DNA from: Streptosporangiaceae bacterium
GTDB lineage: Bacteria > Actinomycetota > Actinomycetes > Streptosporangiales > Streptosporangiaceae
Assembly (NCBI GenBank): GCA_030050125.1
Contig: JASIJN010000156.1
Coordinates: 1-11,997 of the forward strand
Length of the DNA stretch: 11,997 bases
Direction of reading: 5' to 3'
The notes beneath the pieces were generated by a model. The model had not been told where the DNA came from, made no database searches, and worked only from the letters and a program-made list of their open reading frames with translations. Of this stretch, positions 1-7,615 are shown one piece after another. A program made the position numbers and the translations under genes. The first letter of the stretch is position 1. Every line of letters starts with the position of its first letter.

Positions 1-144
1 GCCGCCGCGGCACCGGACTACGCGACGAGGCAGGAACTGGAGGAGCTCGCCCGGCAGGTGCGGCAGCTGTCGCAGGTTCAGTTGCAGCTGACGGCCCAGC
101 TCGCGGCGGTGCTCGACCGGGCGAATGGGCGGGTCGTCAGATGA
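1..144 (+). CDS. C-terminal end of an upstream biosynthetic protein (partial)
   Basis: Frame 1 is open from the first base to a TGA at 142-144 and encodes the last 47 residues of a protein that begins outside the window. The visible part is a proline-containing lead-in followed by about 35 residues of charged and leucine-rich helix (for example QELEELARQVRQLSQVQLQ), with hydrophobics spaced as in a coiled coil. No catalytic domain is visible. The stop overlaps the ATG of the megasynthase in an ATGA, so the two are translationally coupled. Because the next protein starts with an aminotransferase that in known systems acts on a beta-ketoacyl carrier protein, I infer that the missing part is a PKS or PKS/NRPS subunit and that this tail is its docking helix. 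That is inference only; any protein with a helical tail would look the same. Confidence 0.7.
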   Translation, partial: AAAAPDYATRQELEELARQVRQLSQVQLQLTAQLAAVLDRANGRVVR

Positions 145-3100
145 GCGGGCTCGGCGCCATCTCCGCACAGGTCGACCAGGACCTCGCCGCCCTGGACGAG
201 CTGTCGCGCCGTATCTCGGAGCAGTTGACCGCCACCGAAGCGGGCGGCGGCGCGCCGGAGCACGGCCCGCGGGTGACGATCTCTCGCTCGTCGGGAATGG
301 CGGGCCAGGCGGACACCGAATCCCAGCGAGCGCACCTGCGCGAGCTGATCGAGCGGTACACCGCCCGGACCCCGACCTCGAAGCAGCTGGCCCAGCGGCA
401 CCGGAAGGTCCTGGCCGACAGCCGAGCCGTCGTCGGCTTCCGCGGCAGCACGAAGGAGATGCTGTATCCCATCGCCGCCCGGCGCGCGCGGGGCTCGTGG
501 CTGGAGGATATCGACGGTAACCGCTACGTCGACATCACCATGGGGTTCGGTGCGCTGCTGTTCGGCCACGAACCGGACTTCGTGAGCGACGCGGTCAGGG
601 CGCACCTGTCCGAGGGCCTGCGGCTCGGTCCGCGCTCGGCAGAAACCGGGGAGGCGGCCGAGCTTCTGGCCGCGCTGACGGGCATGGAGCGGGTGGCCTT
701 CGCCAACTCCGGAACGGAGGCGAACTCCGCCGCGATCAGGCTCGCGCGGGCCGCCACCGGACGCAGCAAGATCGTCACCTTCAACGGCGCCTACCACGGG
801 CACGCCGACAACGTGCTCGGCCGCTCCGCGGGATCGGGCGCGCAGCGGCGGACCGTTCCGGTGTCCACGGGCATACCGCCGAGCGCGGTGGCCGACCTGA
901 TCGTGCTCGACTACGGTGACCCGGCGAGCCTGGAGATTATTTCTGAACGCGCAGACTCCATAGCAGCGGTCGTCGTCGAACCCGTGCAGAGCCGCCATCT
1001 GTCGCTGCGCCCCGTGGAGTTCGTCCGGAGGCTGCGCGATGTGACCCGTGATCACGACATCGTCCTGATGTTCGACGAGATGATGACCGGCTTGCGGTTC
1101 GCACCCCGCGGCGCCCAGGAGTTCTACGACGTCAGCGCGGATCTGGCCACGTACGGCAAGTCGCTCGGCGGCGGCTTCCCCATCGGCGCCATCGCCGGGC
1201 GCTCGGACATCATGGACGGGGTCGACGGCGGTTTCTGGCAGTACGGGGACGACAGCTACCCGGCCGCCGACACGACGTTCTACGGCGGCACCTACATTCA
1301 GCATCCGGTGGCGATGGCCGCGGCCAAGGCGGTGCTGACGCACCTGACCGAGCACGGGCCGGAACTGCAGCGGCGGCTCAACGCGCGCACCGATGGGCTG
1401 GCCGACGGCCTCAACGGCTTCTTCGAGGCGGAGGACTTCCCCCTCCGACTGCAAAATTTCGGGTCGATGTTCCGGTTCGAACATCGCGCCGACATGGACC
1501 TCCTTTACCAGCATCTGATGCTCCGCGGAGTGTATATCTGGGAATGGCGGAGTTTCTTCCTTTCGACCGCGCACTCCGACGACGACATCGAATTCATCGC
1601 GAACGCGGTACGGGACTCCTTGCACGAGCTGCGCGGTGCCGGATTCTTCCCCGGCCAGTCGCCCCGCACGGATCCCCGGGCGGAGGAGCGCGTCCAGGCC
1701 ATGGCGCTGAACGCGGCGGCGCAGGCGGCGCGGACGGCACAGAAGGAGCAGACGCCGCAGACGGAGCAGACGGCGCAGAAGGAGCAGACTACGACGGCGC
1801 GGCGGACGGCTGAGCGCGTCCAGGCCACGCCGCTGAACGCGGCCGCGGTCGCGGTCGCCGGCTCCCGGCGGCGCGTGCCGGACTTCAGCATCTACTTCTT
1901 CGGCGACTACCCGCCGGACGAAACGCCTCGTGACGGTAAGTACGAGCTCATCGCGCACGTCGCGCGGTTCGCCGACGAACATGGCTTCCATGCGCTGTGG
2001 ATGCCGGAACGCCACTTCCATTCCTTCGGCGGATTGTTTCCCAACCCCGCGGTCCTAGCCTCCGCCCTGGCCAGGGAAACCCGCCGGATCCGGCTCAACG
2101 CCGGGTCGGTCGTCCTCCCGCTCCACGACCCGATCCGGGTCGCCGAGGAATGGTCGATGGTCGACAACCTCTCCGGCGGGCGAGCCGGGATCGGGTGCGC
2201 GGGCGGCTGGCATGCCAACGATTTCGTCTTCTTCCCCGACCGGTTCGGCCAGCACAAGGAGCTGATGTACGAGCAGGTCGAGATCGTGCGCTCGCTATGG
2301 CGGGGGGAGAAAGTACGGCGTCGCACCGGCGACGGAGAACTGGAGGTGGCACTGTTTCCGCGCCCGGTGCAGGAGATTCCGCCGATGTTCGTGGCGGTGG
2401 TCGGCAATCCGGCGTCGTACGAAGCCGCCGCGCAGCACGACATGGGCGTGGTCACCAACCTCATGTCCCAGACCGTCGAGCAGCTGGCGGAGAACATCTC
2501 GCGATACCGCCGGGCTCGTGCGGCACAAGGCCTCGATCCCGATGCCGGGCGGGTCGCGGTTCTGCTGCACACCTACCTGGCGGCCGACCACGACAGCGCG
2601 AGGCGTGAAGCCTACGGTCCGATGCGCCGCTACATGCAGGCGTCGATGTCGCTGTTCGGGTCGTTCACCAACAGCCTCGGCTACAACGTCGACCTGGCGT
2701 CCCTCGACGAAGACGACCTCGACGTCATTTTCCGCCGCGCGTACGACCGCTACTGCGATCAGCGCGCGCTGATCGGCGCGCCGGAGACGGTCGCCTCGGT
2801 CGTGGACGCGGTGAGCGCGGCCGGAGCCGACGAGATCGTCTCGCTCGTCGACTTCGGGGTCGCCCCGGACGCTCTGCGCTCCGGGCTGACCCAGCTGGAC
2901 CGGTTGCGCCGGGCCGCGGGCGAGGGGGAGACAACCGAACCGGGCCCGGATACCGCTCCGCTGACGGCCGCCCAGTGGCGCCTCTGGTTCCTCGATCGCA
3001 TGTCCCCCGATGTGCGCGCCTGCAACGAACTCAAGGCGGTCCGGCTCGAGGGGCCGCTCGACGTGCCGGCGCTGCACACGGCCCTGCGGCGCCTGGTGCA

Positions 3101-6100
3101 ACGGCACGAGCAGCTACGCACGGTCGTCCGGCTGATCCGCGGCGAGCCGCGGCAACTCCCGCTGCCCCAGGCGGAACCGGACTTCGGGCTGCTGGATCGC
3201 CCGGCCGCGCCCGGCGAGGAAGAAGAGGCGGTGGTGCGCGACGTGGTGGCGACCGAGGCCTCGCGCCGCTTCGACCTGGAGAACGGGCCGCTGTTCGTCA
3301 CCAGGCTGGTGCGGCTGGGCGAGAACCGCCACGTCCTGATCATGTGCCTGCACCACATTGTCGTGGACGCCGGCTCGCTCGCGATCATGACCCGCGACCT
3401 TTCCTCCCTGTACCAGGCCGAGTGCGACCACACCGCCGCCGAGCTGCCGGTGATCGACCGGTCGTACACCGAGCTGGGCCAAGCCCCGCGCGATGAGCGG
3501 GAAAGGGCCCGGAGCCTGGAGTACTGGCGGCAGGTCCTGGCCGGCGACCTGCCCGTCCTGGCGCTTCCCGTCGACCGTCCCCGTCCCGCGGAGCTGACGT
3601 GCGGCGGCGCGAACGTGTTCCACACCCTCGACGCCGGGCTGTCCGAGGAGCTGCGGGCTCTGAGCCGCGGGCAGCACTGCACGGTCTTCATGGCGCTGCT
3701 CGCCGGCTACGCAGCCATGCTGCACCACGCCACCGGCCAGGACGACATCCTCATCGGCACTCCGGTATCGCAGCGGCCGCAAGGGGCCGAGAACATGGTC
3801 GGGGTGTTCCTCAACCCGGTGGCGTTGCGCTTGGACCTGTCCGGTGACCCCGCCTTCGGGACGGTCCTCGCGCGGGTCCGCCGCGCGGTCGTGGACGCGT
3901 GCGACCACCTCGCCGCCCCGTTCGAGACGGTGGTCCGCGAGGTCACTCCACGGCGCGTGGGGAACCGTACGCCGATGTTCCAGACGTACGCGGAGTTCGA
4001 GAGCCGCGAGCCGTTCCATTTCGACCTGCCCGGCGTGCGGGCCACCGTGCTGGAAGAGGCACCGGACCGGGCGCTCACCGATCTGACCATGTTCTTCTGC
4101 GACCTGCCGGACGGGATCCGCTGTCACCTGCAGTACAACGTCGATATCTTCGACGCGTCCACCGCCGAAGGGTTCCTCGATCGTTTCCGGCGGATACTGC
4201 GAAGCGCGGTCGATGCGCCGGACGCTCCGCTGTCCGAGCTGACGGGCAGCGAGAAGGCCGCGGTGCCTCCGGCCTGGGAGCAGGGACAGGTCACCCCGAT
4301 CGAGGACGTCACCGTGCACGAACTGATCGCCCGCCGGGCGCAGGAGGCCCCGGGCGGGCCAGCGGTCGTCTACGGCGAGACGGTGCTGACGTACGGCGAA
4401 CTCGAGGAGCAGGCCGGCCGGTTCGCCGCCGCGATCACCGAGCGCGTCGGCGAGCCGGCGCCTGACGACCTGATCGCGCTGTGGCTGCCGCCGTCGCCCG
4501 AGCTGATCGTGGCCATGGTCGGAACTCTCGAGGCGGGATACGCCTTCTTGCCGCTCGACCCGGGCATCGGCGAGGTGCGGGCGCAGACCGTGCTGGCCGA
4601 CTGCGGCGCCCGGGCCCTGGTACGCGCCGGGTCGCTTGCCGAGTTGCGGCTCCCGCCAGACATGGCGGCAGCCGACATCGCCGATCTGCTGTCGGAGCCG
4701 GTTCAGCCGGTAAAGCGGGCCGGCGCGAACCCGGACTCGCTCTGCTACGTCATCTACACCTCCGGCAGCACCGGAAAGCCCAAGGGCGTCGCGGTCTCCC
4801 ACCGCAGTCTGGTGAACTTGTGCCAATGGCAGCACCGCTGGTTCGCCTTTACCCCGGCCGATCGCAGTGCCCTGCTGTGCAGCCACGGCTTTGACGCGTC
4901 GGTGCTGGAGATCTGGCCACCGCTGACCGCGGGCGCCTCGCTCGCGATCCCCGATGAGGAAGTCCGGCTGGACCCCCGTGGGCTGGCCCGGTGGTACGAG
5001 GCGAACGCGGTCACCTATTCGCTGATACCGACGTCGCTCGGCGAGGCGCTGATGGCCCTGGAACCACGGCATCAGCCGCCGCTGCGACACCTCGCCACCG
5101 GCGGCGACGTGCTGCGGAGGCGTCCGCACGACGATGCGCCGTACCAGGTGACCAACATCTACGGCCCGACGGAGGCCACGGTGGTGTGCGCGGTGGCGAT
5201 CGTCGAGCCGCAGTCGCGGGCGGAAGGCGCCACGATCCCGTTGGGCCGTCCCCTCGACAACGTCCGGCTCCACGTCCTCGACGAGGCCGGGCGGCCGGTG
5301 CCGGTGGGGTCGGTCGGGGAGCTGAACATCGGCGGCGCGGGCGTGGCGCGGGGATACTGGCGCATGCCGGACCAGACGGCCAGGCGCTTCGTGCCTGATC
5401 CGCTGAGTGCCCCCGGGGGCCGGATGTATCGCTCCGGCGATCTCGTGAGGTGGACCGAGACGGGCGTCCTCGAATTCTGCGGGCGGACCGACGACCAGGT
5501 GAAGATCCGCGGCTTCCGCGTCGAACCGGAGGAGGTCACGCGCGTCCTCGGCGGCCTGGACGGGGTGCGCGAAGCGGCGGTGCTCTCCCGGCGCAACTCC
5601 CACCGCGAGGCGTACCTCGCCGCCTTCGTCGTTCCCTCCGCCGACGCCACCCAGGCCGAGCCGCAGGTGCTGGCCGACCGGCTCACCGCCGCGCTGGCCG
5701 ACCGGCTGCCGGACTACCTCATACCACGAGCCTGGGAAATCCTTCCGGCGATGCCGGCCAACTTCAACGGCAAGCTGGACCGGGCGGCCCTGCCGAAAAC
5801 CTCGATCGTGACGTCCCCTCCGCGGAAGGCTCCGCAGATCGAGAACGGGCAGGTCGCGCTGGTGGACCGGCTCCGGGTCCTGTGGGCCGAGGAACTCGAT
5901 ATCGACCCCGGCCGGATCGGGCCTGACACCTCCTTCTTCGACCTGGGCGGCCACTCGATCGCGATGATTCGCGTGGTCAACCGGGTGCTGGAGGAATTCG
6001 GCATCGACTTTCCGCTGCCGCGTTTCTACCAGCAGCCCACGGCGGGAGCCATGGCCGCGTACCTGAGCGAGGCGGGGCCCGTGCTCCGTACGCCGGAGAC

Positions 6101-6131
6101 GGCCGACGGCCGAGTGACGGGGCGGCTATGA
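141..6131 (+). CDS. Hybrid megasynthase: aminotransferase - luciferase-like monooxygenase - C - A - T
   Basis: A 1996-residue multidomain enzyme, uninterrupted. Residues 1-40 form a charged helix that may dock to the upstream protein. Residues about 70-500 are a PLP aminotransferase of the glutamate-semialdehyde type used in PKS/NRPS lines: NSGTEANSAA, YHGHAD, FDEMMTGLRF, and Schiff-base K340 in GKSLGGGFPIG. The lead-in SKQLAQRHRKVLADSRA is typical of this class. A repeat-rich linker (about 516-578) follows. Residues about 579-925 are a flavin-dependent luciferase-like monooxygenase (MPERHFHSFGGLFPNP, AGSVVLPLHDPIRVAEEWSM, DNLSGGRAG). Residues about 939-1370 are a condensation domain with HHIVVDA at 1071-1077, where HHxxxDG is usual. 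Residues about 1390-1887 are an adenylation domain (A3 at 1539-1549 YTSGSTGKPKG, A5 NIYGPTE at 1672, A10 K1878). The carrier domain has LGGHS with phosphopantetheine site S1939. No thioesterase or epimerase is present. The start ATG overlaps the upstream stop. Predicted role: beta-amination and oxidation of an incoming ketoacyl chain, then coupling to one amino acid. Confidence 0.93.
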   Translation: MSGLGAISAQVDQDLAALDELSRRISEQLTATEAGGGAPEHGPRVTISRSSGMAGQADTESQRAHLRELIERYTARTPTSKQLAQRHRKVLADSRAVVGFRGSTKEMLYPIAARRARGSWLEDIDGNRYVDITMGFGALLFGHEPDFVSDAVRAHLSEGLRLGPRSAETGEAAELLAALTGMERVAFANSGTEANSAAIRLARAATGRSKIVTFNGAYHGHADNVLGRSAGSGAQRRTVPVSTGIPPSAVADLIVLDYGDPASLEIISERADSIAAVVVEPVQSRHLSLRPVEFVRRLRDVTRDHDIVLMFDEMMTGLRFAPRGAQEFYDVSADLATYGKSLGGGFPIGAIAGRSDIMDGVDGGFWQYGDDSYPAADTTFYGGTYIQHPVAMAAAKAVLTHLTEHGPELQRRLNARTDGLADGLNGFFEAEDFPLRLQNFGSMFRFEHRADMDLLYQHLMLRGVYIWEWRSFFLSTAHSDDDIEFIANAVRDSLHELRGAGFFPGQSPRTDPRAEERVQAMALNAAAQAARTAQKEQTPQTEQTAQKEQTTTARRTAERVQATPLNAAAVAVAGSRRRVPDFSIYFFGDYPPDETPRDGKYELIAHVARFADEHGFHALWMPERHFHSFGGLFPNPAVLASALARETRRIRLNAGSVVLPLHDPIRVAEEWSMVDNLSGGRAGIGCAGGWHANDFVFFPDRFGQHKELMYEQVEIVRSLWRGEKVRRRTGDGELEVALFPRPVQEIPPMFVAVVGNPASYEAAAQHDMGVVTNLMSQTVEQLAENISRYRRARAAQGLDPDAGRVAVLLHTYLAADHDSARREAYGPMRRYMQASMSLFGSFTNSLGYNVDLASLDEDDLDVIFRRAYDRYCDQRALIGAPETVASVVDAVSAAGADEIVSLVDFGVAPDALRSGLTQLDRLRRAAGEGETTEPGPDTAPLTAAQWRLWFLDRMSPDVRACNELKAVRLEGPLDVPALHTALRRLVQRHEQLRTVVRLIRGEPRQLPLPQAEPDFGLLDRPAAPGEEEEAVVRDVVATEASRRFDLENGPLFVTRLVRLGENRHVLIMCLHHIVVDAGSLAIMTRDLSSLYQAECDHTAAELPVIDRSYTELGQAPRDERERARSLEYWRQVLAGDLPVLALPVDRPRPAELTCGGANVFHTLDAGLSEELRALSRGQHCTVFMALLAGYAAMLHHATGQDDILIGTPVSQRPQGAENMVGVFLNPVALRLDLSGDPAFGTVLARVRRAVVDACDHLAAPFETVVREVTPRRVGNRTPMFQTYAEFESREPFHFDLPGVRATVLEEAPDRALTDLTMFFCDLPDGIRCHLQYNVDIFDASTAEGFLDRFRRILRSAVDAPDAPLSELTGSEKAAVPPAWEQGQVTPIEDVTVHELIARRAQEAPGGPAVVYGETVLTYGELEEQAGRFAAAITERVGEPAPDDLIALWLPPSPELIVAMVGTLEAGYAFLPLDPGIGEVRAQTVLADCGARALVRAGSLAELRLPPDMAAADIADLLSEPVQPVKRAGANPDSLCYVIYTSGSTGKPKGVAVSHRSLVNLCQWQHRWFAFTPADRSALLCSHGFDASVLEIWPPLTAGASLAIPDEEVRLDPRGLARWYEANAVTYSLIPTSLGEALMALEPRHQPPLRHLATGGDVLRRRPHDDAPYQVTNIYGPTEATVVCAVAIVEPQSRAEGATIPLGRPLDNVRLHVLDEAGRPVPVGSVGELNIGGAGVARGYWRMPDQTARRFVPDPLSAPGGRMYRSGDLVRWTETGVLEFCGRTDDQVKIRGFRVEPEEVTRVLGGLDGVREAAVLSRRNSHREAYLAAFVVPSADATQAEPQVLADRLTAALADRLPDYLIPRAWEILPAMPANFNGKLDRAALPKTSIVTSPPRKAPQIENGQVALVDRLRVLWAEELDIDPGRIGPDTSFFDLGGHSIAMIRVVNRVLEEFGIDFPLPRFYQQPTAGAMAAYLSEAGPVLRTPETADGRVTGRL
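1686..1843 (+). repeat. Internal repeats in the AMT-LLM linker
   Basis: The inter-domain linker carries two near-identical 32-base blocks, 1686-1717 and 1812-1843, 126 bases (42 codons) apart, encoding ERVQAMALNAA and ERVQATPLNAA. Between them lie three 18-base units with cores at 1740-1753, 1758-1771 and 1776-1789, encoding QKEQT, QTEQT and QKEQT. All spacings are multiples of three, so the reading frame is kept. The block is Gln/Glu/Thr/Ala rich and probably a flexible or helical spacer. It looks like local duplication within a linker rather than a functional domain. Confidence 0.85.
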
Positions 6132-7615
6132 GCGTGGAGATGCAGGACCTTGACCCGGGCGCCCTGTTCGGCCGCGTGACGGAGCTGGGAGTGCTGCTGC
6201 GGGCCGAGGGCGACAGCCTGTGCTACGACGCGCCGAGTGCGGCCGCCACGCCCGAGCTGCTGGCCGCGCTGCGCAAGCACCAGGCGTCGCTGCTGTCCAT
6301 CATCAAGGCCGGGGTGGAGCGCCGCGCGCCCGTGACGTTCCAGCAGCGCCGCTACCTCGAATTCCCGCACAACGCCGCGCCGCAAGTCGACAACGTCGCG
6401 ATGCGCATCACCTTCCGCGGAGCGCTGAACGTGACGGCGCTGCGCACCGCGCTCTCCGGGCTGGTCGCCCGGCACGAGTCCCTGCGCACCCGCTATGTCC
6501 TGGCCGACGGACAGTGGTGGCAGGAGGTGCTGCGCGCCCGGCCGGTCGACCTGCCGGTCCACGACCTTACGACGCTGCCGCACGACGCCAGGGACGCCGA
6601 GATCGAGCGGGTCAGCGCCCAGGTGGCGAACTGCGCGTTCGACCTGTCGGCCGGATCCGAGCCGTTTCTCCGGCTGCTCCGTGCCGAGGACCTGCGCTGG
6701 GTGCTGCTGTTCGTGCTGCATCACGTGAGCTGCGACGGCTGGGGACTGACCGTGATGCTGAAGGACTTCGCCGCCCTGTACGCGGCGGCGGCGTCCGGAC
6801 AGCCGGACGGCCTGCAACCACCGACGCAGCCGACCGAGTACGCGCTCTGGCAGCGGGAGAAGCGGGTCACCGACGAGCACAGGCTGGCGTACTGGACTGG
6901 TCAGCTGAAGGGCGCGCCGTTCATCCTCGACCTGCCGACGGACCGGCCGCGGCCTCCGGCGCTGAGCGGCGAGGGGGACGTCGTGCTCTTCAGGGTCTCG
7001 GCGGACATCCGCGCGGGGATCGAGGCGTACGCCCGGCGGCACGGCACGACACAGTTCGCCGTTTCCGCCGCGGCGTTCGGCGTCCTGCTGTCCCGGCTGT
7101 CCGGACAGCCGGACATGGTGATCAGCGTCCCGTGCGCGAACCGGGAGCGGCGCGCGCACGAGAACCTGGTCGCGGTGACCGCGCTGGCGTTCGGCCTGCG
7201 CATCCGGGTGGGCGAGGCCGAGTCGTTCGCCGCGCTCGCCGAGGTGGTGGCCCGCGACGCGATCAATGCCATCTCGAACATCATGCCGATTTCGGAGATC
7301 ACGGCGAGAGATCCGGACATGCCGAAGGTCCTGGACGTTAGATATCAGTACCTGGACACGCTGGAGACCGAGGTCGAGTTCCCGGGCCTGACCGTCGCCC
7401 TCGAAGACCTCACGGTCCCCGCGGCGCGCGGGGAGCTGTTCGTCGGGCTGCTCCCCACCGGCGACTTTCTCACCGGACATGCCGATTACTCGACCGACCT
7501 GTGGGACCGGGAGACCATCGAGCAATGGATGGACGACTATCGCGAGTTGCTCCGCGAGGTCGTCGAGGAGCGGGTGAGCATCGGGGGTGGTGACCGTGGA
7601 GCTGCAGGACCTTGA
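6128..7615 (+). CDS. Free-standing condensation-domain protein with TubC-type docking domain (copy 1)
   Basis: A 495-residue NRPS condensation protein without adenylation or carrier domains. Residues about 10-60 (GRVTELGVLLRAEGDSLCYD, then TPELLAALRKHQASLLSI) match the TubC N-terminal docking fold, which binds the C-terminal tail of an upstream synthase. Residues about 67-487 are a condensation domain: active-site HHVSCDG at 198-204, RHESLRTRYVL near the N-terminus, and DLPTDRPRPP in the middle. The catalytic histidine H199 and the following Asp-Gly are intact. The ATG overlaps the megasynthase stop in ATGA. In the family the domain joins a donor acyl-S-carrier to an amine acceptor; here I expect the donor to be the megasynthase T domain, with the acceptor unknown (another carrier-bound amino acid or a free amine). 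The last residues (GDRGAAGP) run into the next gene and look like a by-product of the duplication. An epimerase-like C-domain relative is possible but less likely. Confidence 0.9.
   Translation: MSVEMQDLDPGALFGRVTELGVLLRAEGDSLCYDAPSAAATPELLAALRKHQASLLSIIKAGVERRAPVTFQQRRYLEFPHNAAPQVDNVAMRITFRGALNVTALRTALSGLVARHESLRTRYVLADGQWWQEVLRARPVDLPVHDLTTLPHDARDAEIERVSAQVANCAFDLSAGSEPFLRLLRAEDLRWVLLFVLHHVSCDGWGLTVMLKDFAALYAAAASGQPDGLQPPTQPTEYALWQREKRVTDEHRLAYWTGQLKGAPFILDLPTDRPRPPALSGEGDVVLFRVSADIRAGIEAYARRHGTTQFAVSAAAFGVLLSRLSGQPDMVISVPCANRERRAHENLVAVTALAFGLRIRVGEAESFAALAEVVARDAINAISNIMPISEITARDPDMPKVLDVRYQYLDTLETEVEFPGLTVALEDLTVPAARGELFVGLLPTGDFLTGHADYSTDLWDRETIEQWMDDYRELLREVVEERVSIGGGDRGAAGP

Noticed and set aside
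1740..1789. Short regularly spaced repeats considered as a CRISPR-like array
   Set aside because: Units are contiguous 18-mers without unique spacers and lie in frame inside a coding linker.
78..2021. A 647-codon minus-strand open frame opposite the AMT domain
   Set aside because: Low-complexity arginine/leucine translation and full overlap with the well-supported megasynthase.
1875..2930. Luciferase-like region considered as a separate bioluminescence or F420-dependent enzyme gene
   Set aside because: It is in frame and continuous with the AMT and C domains and matches the class embedded in secondary-metabolite synthases.
3114..5954. A 946-codon open frame on the minus strand opposite the C-A domains
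   Set aside because: Antisense shadow of GC3-biased coding; the translation is Arg/Gly/His/Val-rich with no domain, while the plus strand encodes clear C and A motifs.
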